Made by a program: the position numbers and the translations under genes
From: Arabidopsis thaliana
Lineage: Eukaryota; Streptophyta; Magnoliopsida; Brassicales; Brassicaceae
DNA: 64,000 nucleotides
Reading direction: 5' to 3'
NCBI RefSeq assembly: GCF_000001735.4
Contig: NC_003070.9
Coordinates: forward strand, 9,052,001 to 9,116,000
Shown here: positions 1-11,470 of the stretch, piece after piece
Numbering within the stretch: position 1 is the first letter of the stretch
Layout of the letters: every line of letters starts with the position of its first letter
The notes under the pieces: generated by a model
Database searches by the model: none
The model's input: only the letters and a program-made list of their open reading frames with translations
Told to the model about the DNA's origin: nothing

Positions 1-289
1 ATAAAGAATAAAGGGATGTCTTGTCTCCAATGTTAGACATATAAACCATATAATAATTAAACCAGATAAAGTGGATAAGCCTTCTGGTCATCTTTTATTC
101 GTTAAGATAGCAAGAGATAAGTTCTATTGCACAACAAACAAATTACTTCGTCATATATATAAATAGGCTGTCTAGCTTCGTAAGACTTCCCTTGATAGAT
201 TCATGTTATCATCCGAGATTTAAAAGAACAAATATGACCAATATATACTATCATGTCTGAGTAGCAGAAGATGCATGATTCATCTTTAC

Positions 290-2438
290 CTGTTGTTCTG
301 TAATCTGCAGGAAAGCGACGGTTTGATATACCAACTCTCTGACATTACCGGCAATGGTCTGATATAAAAGTATTTCCGTAAGAAACCAATTCCAAAGTAA
401 CATACGACCAAAATGAAGGGGAAAAAAACTGAAGCGATTTTAGCCAAACCTTTGACAGTCTTCTACTGCTAACGATAGTTGACAGAAACTCAAATAGCTG
501 CACAGAAACAAGTCTCACTTGGCCTCAAACTCATCAAAATACCACAATCTATGAGCCAAATGCCCCAGTTCTAACCAAAAAACCAAAAGACTAACTTCCA
601 ATATTGAGACCTTGAAGGAAAACTGATCACTTAAAATTATAAAGTTACCTGGATGACAAAAGTGTCAAGACTCTTTTCTTCACCATCTGAATCATATCTT
701 CCATCATATGAATCTTCAGCACCATCAATTGACGATCGAAGATAAACTTGTAGAGATGACTCAAATGTGTGCCACAATGGCCTCATAATAGCTGCACATA
801 TATTATGTTTCAATAATGATGCTTCAGATGCATATGTTTGAATAAAAAAAGTACATGGGTAACACACGAGAACATACCCATCAATTCACTTTCGATGAGA
901 GATGGGAAATTCTGTACAAACTGATTTAGGCACTTCAAGACCTAATGAGAGGAGGTAAAATCAATGCAAAGACAGGGGCCCGATATACAATTCCGGGAGT
1001 TCAATGGGAACAAAAGTAAGACAATTACAAGATGAGACGAACCTCCATTCTTAAACTCCAATCATCAGGATCCTCGCGTTGCACAGGATGCTCCAATATA
1101 AGTGAAAACTGATTCATCCAAACCTTAAGCACAGGCGTCACCAAAGTAGTAGTTTCCGTCTGAATATAAACACATTATATATGTAAACTGATAACAGAAG
1201 TAGCTGAAGCAAATCACATTCAAGATGTATGTATTATCAAAGAAAAAGTACCTTGTACACACCGCTCATTGCTCCAAGAACATATATACATGAATAAACA
1301 ATTGTAAGGGCTTTTCCTCGAATATACTTGTCATAGCTCTACATATACAAAGAAGTGAGCTCCATAAGGGCCTCTGTTACTAAAATTTTCACATAAGAGA
1401 CCTTGACATGCCATAAACGTGATTCAACATGAGTCTGATCGTATCAATATAAGAATACAATACCTGAGGAGAAGATACGACTGCATGCAAGCAGGGAAAC
1501 AACACAGGTACCAGCGTAGGAACCTCTTTGTCATCCAATTCACCAGAGAGAAGAGCCAAACACCTCAAAGCTCCATGAACTGTTGAATATGGAAATAAAT
1601 TCAGCCTCAGGAAACCTCGTAACTATTCTCATGAAAGAGTACAGAAATGGGTAGTAAAAAAAGAATTTGTCTCTAGAGCAAACAAAATTGATCGAAAATA
1701 TACCTCCATTAGTGTTACTTGGATCGCTAATCAACTTCAGGAGAAAAGGAACTAGCTCAGGCCACTCTTCTGGCCAATCATATGTGGCAATTGACGATAT
1801 GTCCATACTAATAGCCGTACAGATTTTTCTATGAGAGTCATCAAGTGAGCCCAACAGTTGTCCTCGAATAAGAGCCTAATAACATAACCAAAATAACTTC
1901 CTAAACTATCTCAGCTGGAAATCCAAAACAAACAATAAAAGAAGACAGTGAAAGTACCTTTTCCTCACTTGAGACAAGAGGATATTCAAAAGCCTCCTCG
2001 TTCTCTCGCCAATGCTTTTTAATGAACTGCTTTAACAGTACCGCAGCTAAGTAACAGTAGGTTAAGAACTTCACAAGCCAAAAAAAGGGAAAACACTCAT
2101 TATATCAATAAACAAGCTCCAGGGGATAACAAATCAATGACATGAAAAGGATATTTGACGCAATCCCAAAGAGAGGTCTTTGTTAGCAGCAACTCTGCAC
2201 AATGCACTCCCAAACCCTACAAGAAACAAACATCTTTTGGGTAAAATCTAACTACAAAAAAGAATCTATAGAAGAGAAGCAACTAGCTCGAAAGTAACCC
2301 AAACGATTTAAGCAACGGACCTGGTTGAAGAGAAGCCTGATTGAGAGAGGTCTCAGCGAAAGAACGAACGTTCTGGTTAGGGTCAAGACTTGCTGATAAG
2401 CAACCGAGCAGCCATTGCTGATCTTGGTCCACCACCAT
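290..2438 (-). CDS. Importin-beta family protein (importin-9-like), N-terminal part; 3' end beyond window
   Basis: Nuclear transport receptor of the importin-beta/HEAT-repeat superfamily, closest to the importin-9/Kap114 type (I believe AT1G26170). Such proteins bind RanGTP and carry cargo through the pore. Coding exons, read on the minus strand: 2438-2321, 2216-2155, 2050-1958, 1875-1704, 1579-1464, 1338-1252, 1159-1043, 941-878, 791-649, 497-450, 358-290; the gene continues past base 1. The start ATG at 2438 gives MVVDQDQQWLLGCLSASLDP, followed by NQNVRSFAETSL, a typical importin-beta N-terminus. LRQLAAVLLKQFIKKHW spans the junction of exons 2 and 3, and DWPEEWPELVPFLLKLI lies in exon 4; both are hallmark HEAT segments. 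Exons 2 and 3 are joined by an AT-AC intron. The stretch 1-289 shows no clear exon and is probably intronic. Function is inferred from family only. Confidence 0.88.
2051..2154 (-). other. U12-type AT-AC intron in the importin gene
   Basis: On the minus strand the intron starts ATATCCTTTT at 2154, the U12 donor consensus, and ends in AC at 2052-2051. The branch-point match TTCTTAAC (2068-2061) puts its adenosine about 11 nt from the acceptor, the spacing expected of U12 introns. Only this AT-AC excision restores the family sequence LRQ-LAAVLLKQF; no GT-AG choice at this junction does. Length is 104 nt. Confidence 0.85.
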
Positions 2439-2823
2439 TGAGAGATTAATCGATGGAATCCAATTCCAGATGGGATCAAGAAATTGAGTGTTTGAAAATT
2501 GTTTTAGCTTCCCTCAATTTTCAAATTCCCGCTTGTCCCTTTGGTATAGGAGGATGTCGGAGAGACAGTAGAAACCAAATGGAGTTTAAGTAGTTCACCT
2601 CTCCTAGATTTTGTTGTCGAGAAAACCCTTTATAGACAGAGGTTGCAGAAGAAAGAAGCAATCAAATAACCAAAATAAACAATTACCAAACCGGATTTTA
2701 ACCGTAGATTTAAATTGGTATAAATCCGGCTTAGTGTAATTTCATCAATCGAACAGTTTATCTCCAGAATCAAAGATAAACGGAGGAGAAGAGAGCTTCG
2801 TCGTCTTCTTCTTCTTCGCCTCC
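2439..2823. promoter_or_regulatory. Divergent promoter region between importin and membrane-protein genes
   Basis: This 385-bp interval separates two head-to-head starts (2438 minus, 2824 plus), so it must hold both 5' leaders and probably a shared promoter. A TTCCCGC string near 2523-2530 is E2F-like but weak. Just before 2824 there is a CTTCTTC-rich leader typical of plant 5' UTRs. Confidence 0.5.
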
Positions 2824-4526
2824 ATGAATCTCCTCAAGACGATTCATTACCAGTCTACCATTACTCGATTTTACCGTTTTGCCCCTACACGCTCCTTTGC
2901 TTCTTCTGTGTCACTCTCTCCACAGAGACACATAATCTCTCTCGTTTCTATCTCTAATCGTGGAAGGTGCTTCGCATTCTCGAGCGTCTCTGGTGCTTCG
3001 CTTTATAATAATCAAGAGGATGGGAAGAAAGAAGAATCCGAGAGAAATTACGCTTCGACGAAGGAAGGAGATGAAGTGGTTTACCAGAAAACGCTGAGAT
3101 TAGTAGAATGTGCCATGTTCGCTGCTGTGACAGGCCTCGTTTACTTTCTCAGCAATTCTCTCGCCATTGAGGTTAATTTTTCTTGCCTTATAATTCCCAT
3201 AAGGACATTGGAGTATTGAGGTTAAGTTTGATCTTATTTTTCATAGAAGACATTGCCAAAAATGTCAACTTTGGAAACAAAGGATGTGTGTGAGAATCAT
3301 CGTTCTTTTGTGTGTTTGATCGTTAGTGTGATAAACATTTCATACTTACTTGTTCCTTTTTAATGAGTATGAGTTTACATTTTTGAACGCAGAACTACTT
3401 TGGGTGTTTCTTCTCACTACCAATTGTGATTTCTTCGATAAGATGGAACATTGCAGGTGGCAGGAAGACAATGGTTTGTAAAAGAACATTCTTTTTCTCA
3501 TTAATAAGAATTTCTCAAGTTTTTTTTGTGAATATGTGCTTCAAGTCTTTTGTGGTGTTTGTTTGTTTGTTTCTCAGGTTGCTACTGTCATGCTGTTGTT
3601 CATATTATCAGGTCCGGTCAAGGCATTAACTTACTTTGTAAGCCTCCGCTTTCCTAGATTGCCAAGCAGAGTTTTATCTCGTGACCATTGCTTAACTTTT
3701 GGAGATTTTATTTTTGTAGCTTACTCATGGTCTTGTGGGGCTTGCACTGGGATCATTGTGGAGGTAGTTGAATTCATACACTCCTCTCTATCTTTGCACA
3801 GTTTCTACTTTCTAGTTCTCTACTGCAACAAAAACATACATCTTACTAATTCCTGTCTTTACTGTTGAAGAAAATGTCTCAGTTGTTTATTTTCTTGCAA
3901 TATTATTCTGTTCTCAGTATGGGGGCAAGCTGGCGTCTCTCGATTTTCTTGTGCACAATGGTGAAATGTCTGCTTCCTGTGATTACACAGTACACTTAAT
4001 ATGTCCTTATCTCTCCTTGTTTACTTGTATTATCGTGTTTCCTCCCACGCAGGTTCGAGCATTGGGTCTCATAGGCTATGTTCTGACATCATCCTTCTTA
4101 ATAAGAGAAAATATTCTCGCTGTGGTAAGCTGCCTCTTTCCCTCAAATACCTATCACTCTTTTTCACCTAAAGAAACTCTTGTACAAATAAAACCACCAC
4201 TGCATTGTTGTTGCAGATCACAATTAACATCCACGCTTCTCTCTCTTATGTTTTCACGGCCATGGGCCTGAACATAATGCCTTCGATGAGCCTCATTTAT
4301 ATGATATTTGGGACAGTGGTACGCAATCTCTTTATCCCGCTTTTCTCTGTTTATCTCGGGAAATTAATAAAAGAAGCCGATAACATTTTGCTTTGATTCT
4401 CAACAGCTGTTACTTAACAGTGGATTCTTTGTGTTGTTGCTGCATCTGCTATACTCGATCTTCCTAACAAGACTAGGAATGAAATCTTCGTTGAGATTAC
4501 CAGCCTGGTTGGACAAAGCTATATGA
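2824..4526 (+). CDS. Organelle-targeted multi-pass membrane protein of unknown function
   Basis: Eight exons encode 289 residues: 2824-3171, 3393-3473, 3578-3637, 3720-3763, 3918-3960, 4053-4124, 4217-4318, 4407-4526 (I believe AT1G26180). The first 95 residues are rich in Ser, Arg and aromatics with few acids, as in a chloroplast or mitochondrial transit peptide. Several hydrophobic helices follow, for example around LVECAMFAAVTGLVYFLSN, VATVMLLFILSGPVKALTYF and VLLLHLLYSIFLTRLGM. The layout resembles DUF2232/ECF-transporter-like membrane proteins of cyanobacteria and plastids, but I see no diagnostic motif, so function is open. All junctions are GT-AG and keep frame; the TGA at 4524 ends the protein after AWLDKAI. 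Confidence 0.82.
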
Positions 4527-5284
4527 TGGGAATCAGGATCTCTGCTCTGCTCCTATTTTTTTGCAGCTCCATTGGAGAATCCAAACATGCATGGCTTGAG
4601 CATTTCTGGTAGAGCATATATGTAGTACTTATAAAGTAGGTGTTTGTGTCTATATGCATATGTATAATGGTTAAAAAGGGTACATGGACTTAGCTCACCC
4701 GTCCTCATCATTCATCACCTATGATGAAACAAACAACATTCAACCCAATGTAATGTCAAGTGGTTGCATTAGATTGTTCTCTTGGTCTAGCTCGTAGAAC
4801 GATTTTCATGGGTTGTATATTGTTTTGTCAATGCAATTGCCACTTTGAAGACTCGGTTCCTTCAATAGTACTTGATTTGAATTTGGGTGTTATGAAAGTT
4901 GGTACAATGACATGTCCCAATTTAGCAACTCTTAATTTTTTCTTTGAATGAGTATAATAATGGATGAGTCTACCAGTCTATAACGTTGTTTTTGTATTTG
5001 GTACTTTTAAGTTTTAACAATCTCCCTGTCACCCTGTGTTCAACTGCATCCAGGTCTTGTCTTGATCCTTGTAAAAACCCAAAGAAGTGACTTGTAAACT
5101 AAAAACCTAAACTTTATTGAATAAATAATCGAGAACGTCTTCCAAACGACTAATTTAGGGGAAGAGAACTGGCGTCATTGTCTACGTAGAGAAACCAGGG
5201 AAGCTCACAAAACGCCTCCAGTGAGAAAAATACCAAAACAAAAGAACAAAAAAAGAAGAGAAAACCCATAGTGGCTAATAGATG
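4527..5284. other. 3' flanks of two convergent genes
   Basis: The interval between the stop of the membrane-protein gene (+) and the stop of TTM2 (-) holds both 3' UTRs. AATAAA-like strings occur near 5120-5125. The short ORF at 4760-4951 has no family resemblance and lies in the trailer. Confidence 0.5.
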
Positions 5285-8200
5285 TTATTGCCGCTTGTTA
5301 ATGTAGCTCTTGATCACTATAATACCTATGCTGCAAATAGCCACGGTTAACACAAGAGGGAGCTTGTTAGATTCCACATTGGACAAGAAGGAGCTTTTGC
5401 TTGATCTGCCTCTGTTACCGCTATTGCTGCTCCCTGTTCTTGCTAGGCGTGACCTTTCTGCTGAGCTTTCCCTCATCAGATTGCACAAATTATCCAACTG
5501 ATGCATAACTTGACGCTGTCCTCGTGATATGGTCGATATCTGTTGCACCAGAGCAGCTCAAAGTTACAAAGCAACGCAATAAAATCCAAATTCATAAACG
5601 AGAGATGCGTGAGGTTACTTACCTCTTCCATTAAGGGTGAATCCTTGGCTAGTTGGGAGGAGGATGATGAATGGGGCATTATGGAATTTGTCAAGCAGCC
5701 ATTGTCCAGACCAGAAATGAAATACGAAGTAGGAGCTGACCCATTGCAGACTTCGGTTTGGATTGACAAGCTCTGCTGTGTTGGAGAGTTTTTATTGCAG
5801 CTCAACTTTGAATTGAGCTCTTCAATTCGACTTGTGAACTCATCCATTCTCTCGTTGAGAGATGATATTTGTTCTGAAAGCAGAGTCATAAACCCCTAAA
5901 AATAGTTGAAAACCAGAAGAAGTGCACCCTTAAGTTAAAAGGAAGACTTCAAAGTTGCCAAGAGGGAATGAAAGAGAACAAATTTGAACCTCGTTCGCTG
6001 GCGAGTCGTGATTTCTTTCTTCGTACCTCCTATCGCTTGAAGAATAACCAGCAAGCTTGGACAGATTCTTATCTCTTTGGGTTGAATATGAGTGTGACAT
6101 GCCTCTGTGTATAATAAATGGCATAACTAAGGACACATGGGTTGGAAGTAACAAAGCTTTCTCACACACTCCTCAAAAGATGTGTACCTTTTGAGGTTCT
6201 TATTTCTCATGGCTACTCTATCTGCAGACGCTCGTAAGAGTGCTTCCTTAGGGCTTGAACTAGACACCAAATCCTCATCTAAGCTAAGCTTGTTCTTTAG
6301 ATCATCTGGTAGGGCCTGTGATGGGATTTTTAGTCAGGACCCCAGATAAAATGTAGTCAAAACAAAACTCAAAACCCGAACAGCAAAACATACCATTACT
6401 TCATTTATTAGTTTTTCGAGTTGGATCTGTTCAATATAGGTGCGTGGAATGAACGATCCTTCCAATCCTAGCTGCTCTGCAGTACTCTGTACAAGTTGCC
6501 GATCTTTACCTTGCACCTGTTTATAACAAAATTTGAATATTGTAGTCATATTTTTTTGGGGAGATAAAGAAATTTCATAGTAACTGGGAACAAGAGTACT
6601 GTCATCATAAAGCCAGATGAACAATCAATTTTCTAGCAAATGATGGTGAATGAGTATAGATAGACAGACCTGCATGTAGTGACGATTCAGTTGCTCAAGC
6701 CAATCGATTTTCACAAACACCTTATCAGTAGCAAATACATGGCTGTTCCTTTTAAGTATAGTTGCTATTGTGTATCCCAATGCCATGAGCCCACCAAGTA
6801 GGCGAACACTGACTTCAAATGTAATCCTTGGGGATATGACAAAAGGAGTATCCGTAACCCATTCCTGGTTGTCAAAACCAGAACCACAGTTATTCACCAG
6901 ATACTAAGCATCTTACCAGAATCAGAGGGATTGTCAGCTTTTCCAGATATTGAATAGTCATATTGATGAGAACATGGAAAATAAACTCTGAACAAACCTC
7001 AAACATAAGGCTGTACTTTCCATCTTTATTCCGCATCCTCAAATATGATTGGCACGACTCTGGATCTTCACCCGGAGGAAGAAGATATATATCATAGGTC
7101 TCCTCCTTAGTCTCTGTATGTCCATCAGAAAGGACCGCCTTGATCTGATCAACAGATACCTCCTTTCTTGACTACAACAAAGTAATAGTAAAAGAACTTC
7201 AATTAACCAAACGCTGTCAATAGTTGAATACTGAGTTTGCAGAGCACTGATTAATATGATAAGATGGATAGAAATCCGGTCACTTTTCAAACCTTCAAGA
7301 TGTAAGTCGGGCTCTGAAAACCAGTGAAGGGGTTGAATTTATTAATGATTTTGATTTGAGCAGTCTGGAGATCTGGCTCAATGAAAGCTTTGTACATCGG
7401 GTATACCTACATAAACAGTGAGTTGTTAATATAAACAATTGGCAGCTCATATACTAAACCAAACAGTCACACGAAATAAAAGAAATGAGGACAAACTGTT
7501 TCAGATATCTGATGGATAATCTCCTCTGGCTGTTGACCTGCACGTTGTATATCACGGAGAACCCGTTTAACAAGGTCAAAATGAACTCCACCAGTAACAG
7601 ACACACGAAGATCCAATAAAGGTCGCAGTTTTTCACTCAAAGCATAGATTCCTTCAATAATCACAATCCGAGAAGGTGGGACATCAAGGGTCCTAGCAAA
7701 TTAAATCATGGCATTAAAAACAATGCTTCAGTGGAATAAACAGAAACCATGCTGATGTGAATGTAATATCAAACTTTTGTGACAATGGACACCAAGTGGT
7801 TGTTTGTTTAGATAAAGTACAAAATGATGACTGAATCAGTAAATGGAAACTGCACAATCACGTCACGCATTACCTGTATCCAACACGAGAGCTGGACTTA
7901 AAATCATAAATAGGAACCTCAACCTGCTTTCCTTCCTTTAAGTCTTCAAGATTCTTGAGCAATGTGTCATAGTCCGTTAACCGTGGATCTAAGTTTCAAA
8001 ACATAAGGTTTGTCAGCAGCAAGATACTTCAAGTTTCAAAACAATGTGTCATAGGACTTCATTCCTCATGGGACCTATCAAGATGAAAATTCTTACCATC
8101 AAAGTTCCCATCAACAATCCGACTAGAATCATTATAATTGTCCATTGAAATGACAGCAACACTTGGCAGAAAATTGAGTATCTTCTCAGTGAATACAGTC

Positions 8201-8433
8201 TTTCCAGCACCAGAAGGTCCAGCAACACCAACCAATATGATCCCATCATTCTTCTGAGAAAGCAATTGGCAAGCACGGATAACCGCAAAGAAGCCCTTCT
8301 CAAATGACAACCGATCTTGAATAGAAACAATTTCATACCGAATAGAGTCTCTTCTCTTAACCAATTGGACTTGATCCTTCAAGAGACCATGTCTCTTCTG
8401 ATGAAACTCAATTCCATTGCTGTCTTGACCCAT
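5285..8433 (-). CDS. TTM2: TTM2: P-loop uridine-kinase-like domain fused to CYTH triphosphate tunnel domain
   Basis: Triphosphate tunnel metalloenzyme 2 (I believe AT1G26190), 674 residues. Exons on the minus strand: 8433-8097, 7988-7874, 7692-7497, 7406-7293, 7171-6998, 6864-6670, 6516-6394, 6315-6188, 6104-5990, 5895-5623, 5539-5285. The Walker A motif GPSGAGKT (residues 72-79) opens the uridine-kinase/phosphoribulokinase-like domain, which includes PSRIVIIEGIYALSEKL. A CYTH-type region follows (about residues 215-440), then a coiled coil (EQISSLNERMDEF, RIEELNSKL). The C-terminal helix VLTVAICSIGIIVIKSYIN, followed by KRQ, makes a tail anchor. Family knowledge: Arabidopsis TTM1/TTM2 hydrolyse pyrophosphate in vitro, TTM2 is reported as a negative regulator of immunity, and the proteins sit on the mitochondrial outer membrane. 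The start ATG at 8433 lies just inside a second exon whose leader is spliced. Confidence 0.93.
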
Positions 8434-8446
8434 TATGAACAATAAT

Positions 8447-8878
8447 CTGCAAAAAAGAACACATTTTCATTAATAAGACATAATCTTAAGCTGGGAAACA
8501 TGGAGAGACCAAAAGCTAAGAGAGCCAAAAACACACATAGTGAAGACTGAATTGTACGGAACATTTTAAAGGAACAGTGACATTTACTCTTAAACCCATG
8601 GAGGAATGAGTCAAGCAGACTAAAGATAACGCAGCACTCTAATCCAAAAGTAGCGGATATGAAATTATCATCAAAATGCAGCCATACAATGAAACAAAAC
8701 AAGCGAAAGCTCGAAACGAATCCAAACAAAAACCATCAAAGAAGAAACGATCAAACTGTTCTATAACAACAACACCCAGAACAAAAGAAAAAACGCAAAC
8801 AGATTGGTTGAAAAGGTAAAACCCAGAAACAAAAATCGAAACTTGAGCCGATTTCTCGGAGTTTAGTATGGCACTCAC
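8447..8878 (-). other. Probable 5' UTR intron of TTM2
   Basis: On the minus strand a donor GTGAGTGC at 8878 and an acceptor TTTTTTGCAG ending at 8447 bracket 432 nt. The acceptor lies 13 nt before the ATG, so the first exon (about 8879-9080) would be entirely untranslated. Confidence 0.6.
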
Positions 8879-10084
8879 ACAGAAAAATCTCTCGGAATTA
8901 GTGTGAATCGGGGCTTATCACTTTGGCAGAGTTATGTCGCAATTCAATTTTAACACAGAAACTAATAATGGGGAATCAGAGAGAGAGAGAGAAAGAGGAA
9001 TTTTGTGAGAGCTTCTTCTTTATCGGGGAGAGCGATTTGTAGAGAATCTGGGGAAAAAGATCTCAGACCCACGAGGAGGTAACATTGAGTGTGTAGAATG
9101 AATGAGAACCAATTTAATACTTTTCATTGCCTCTTCATTTTCTTTTTTTCTCCTTTTTTTCCGTTCTATCTTTTTGTTTTTATCTACAATAAATTTTTAA
9201 TAACTGATATTATTAACCAATATAAATTGGAAATTGTGTTTATCGTCGCATTGTATTATGTTCTAATCATAAGTGCATATCCAAAAAAATTGAAATAATA
9301 AATAAAAGAGTCTATAGAGATAATTTTCAGTTACCTAATGATAATGTTAGAATATAATATGTTTTATATTCAATTTGTAAAGAAAAAAAATTGTTTGACA
9401 ATTTTCACTTTTCATTACTAAATGTTTTGTTAATATTTTAATTATTTGTATAATATTTTGAATCTACAAAATTGGAGAAACCATATGATACTAATCAATC
9501 TAATTTTGTATACATCATATGTAACTAAGGCAGTGAGTTACATGGAAGAGAAATGGGAAATAAAAAAGGCAAGAAGCTGTAGGAAGTAGTCCATAGGGCC
9601 ATAGGCTTATGACTTATGAGTGAATGTGACGAGGATCCACATGTTCTTGAGTGCAATTTTGGTTTTCTCTGACTTCCTAGTTCGTACACTAATAACAACA
9701 CTCACATGCTCTCTTCACTTCACGACCCAAGTTTAATCTTTCTTTCACGACTAGGTTGTTCACTTGTTTTATCTTGTGGCTCCCCACTGCTCTAATTTTT
9801 ATTGATGACAGTTTTTGGTTTTTTAATCCTCGTAAATGTGTAATTTGTTTCTTGTGGACTTTGAACAATAATAAAATGAGTCATAGGTAATAATAAAACA
9901 AAACTTGAAAATAAAATAAAGTGAATCATATATGATTAAAAAGGAGAGACATAAATACATTATACGACTACCTTTCTGCCTTTCGGCATTTCCCTAATTT
10001 AAGAAAGCTTAATGATTATGAAATCAAAGAAAAAGTGAGCCGTTTATGGGGCCGTTATAGTCTACATTTTTAATGTTTACTTAA
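8879..10084. other. TTM2 leader and promoter plus AT-rich intergenic DNA
   Basis: The TTM2 untranslated first exon and promoter occupy the left end, with a GA-rich run near 8980-8998. From about 9130 on the DNA is strongly AT-rich, with no ORF that resembles a protein. I see no RNA gene or transposon terminus before 10085. Confidence 0.5.
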
Positions 10085-10519
10085 TCCCTTTATTATTAAA
10101 AGGGAAGTATAAATTGAAAATTTGTCTAATTTTTCCTCAATTTTGATTTCAATTTTTGATTTTGTTTTTTGCTATTCAAAATCATTAAGGGTAATTTGGT
10201 CTTAACAATTTCATAAAATTTTATGATCCGATTCAATCTAAACCGTTCAATAAAATTAATTCCCTTCAATCTAAACCGTTCAACAAAAATAAGGAATCTA
10301 TGTCGTTTTTGAAATCAAAATATGATCACATTTCATCCCTAAAAACACTATATTCAATCACGAAATCAATAATCAATAATATCCAAATCATATATTATGA
10401 TTTTTCACTAATCACTAGAAATTTATATTTATAAGTTTAGGATATCAAATTTATTCAAATATTTAGTATAAGAACCAAATAAACCGATTGTCCGCGGTAA
10501 ACCGCGGGTTAAAACCTAG
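10085..10519 (+). mobile_element. Non-autonomous Helitron (ATREP/Basho-like), 435 bp
   Basis: The element begins TCCCTTTATTATTAAAAGGG (5'-TC) and ends CTAG at 10516-10519. It is inserted between A (10084) and T (10520), the Helitron target preference. The 3' subterminal hairpin CCGCGG-TAAA-CCGCGG (10492-10507) stands 8 nt before the CTAG. There are no terminal inverted repeats or target-site duplication and no coding capacity, as expected for a short non-autonomous copy. Exact family assignment would need a repeat-library comparison. Confidence 0.8.
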
Positions 10520-11470
10520 TTACCTATATAGTTACGTCCAATTTGAATATTTTTGTTGGGTCATCTAAAATGTTGAATTAATAATGTATATAACTCTTTA
10601 ATGTCTATATTTTTGTTTTCTCAAAAATTTGTACTTATCTCTAATTATAAAATCTTATCTATAAGATTATACAATATTGCTAAGAATTTATTCTTGTAGA
10701 CTATTGCTTCATAATCTGAAGTTATCCTTCTCTCTTTTTTTCTTAAAAGTCTCAAGATTATCCTGAATTTCTAAAATATCTTCAAAGTTTCATAATAAAA
10801 ATTACGGCATAAAAAGTATCATTAAAAATAAACATAATTGATCTAATTCTATTAAAAAGATCATAGAATCTGATTGTGTTCTGCTGAGGTTTTATTTGGT
10901 TATGTAGAAAAGTTCTCCTTATGTTACACCATGGTCTGTCCGTGACGTTGTTTACAAACATGTTCCTTATATTTTATGGGGTTTGTCATATACGTCGATA
11001 GAGTTCGATTTTAACTCAACCGTATCGCCCACAAGTTTAGAGCTCTCTTGGTGGATTCATTGTTACACACTTACATTAGTTCCAAGATGCTAAATGAGAT
11101 GAGTGAAATTTGTCTAATTCAAATCAGGGTCAAAACGACTACGAAACAAACAAAATGTGGATAAACGATGTTGGCGTTTGATTGTTTTTCTTCCTTTGTG
11201 AGTAATGGATCTGATTCATTCTCTATATTTTCTTTTTCTTTCTCTTTTGCTAGATTCACTAATTCTCTTATTTTAGGAATCATATTTCCAATTAAGACTT
11301 AAAATATGGCTTCAACAACATTGTGAGTCCAATCGGTTTGGCTTAGGAAAATGATATATTGGGATGGCTAATGGTTACAGCTTGATCATAGCAACCACAC
11401 ATAAATAACGAGGTTTTTTTTATTAGGTGACATCACTGATACAAAAATTTGAGTGGACGTCTACAATATA
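10520..11470. other. AT-rich intergenic region
   Basis: Between the Helitron and the 3' end of the TLC-domain gene. No ORF above 60 codons resembles a protein, and I recognise no RNA gene. It probably includes the 3' UTR of the TLC gene near its right end. Confidence 0.4.

Noticed and set aside
1..289. Further exon of the importin gene
   Set aside because: No minus-strand frame in this stretch matches the expected acidic continuation of the importin-9 family; it is probably intron.
3426..4271. Overlapping ORFs around the membrane-protein gene (for example 3426-3868 and 3951-4271)
   Set aside because: They read through introns; the spliced frame gives a continuous 289-residue protein.
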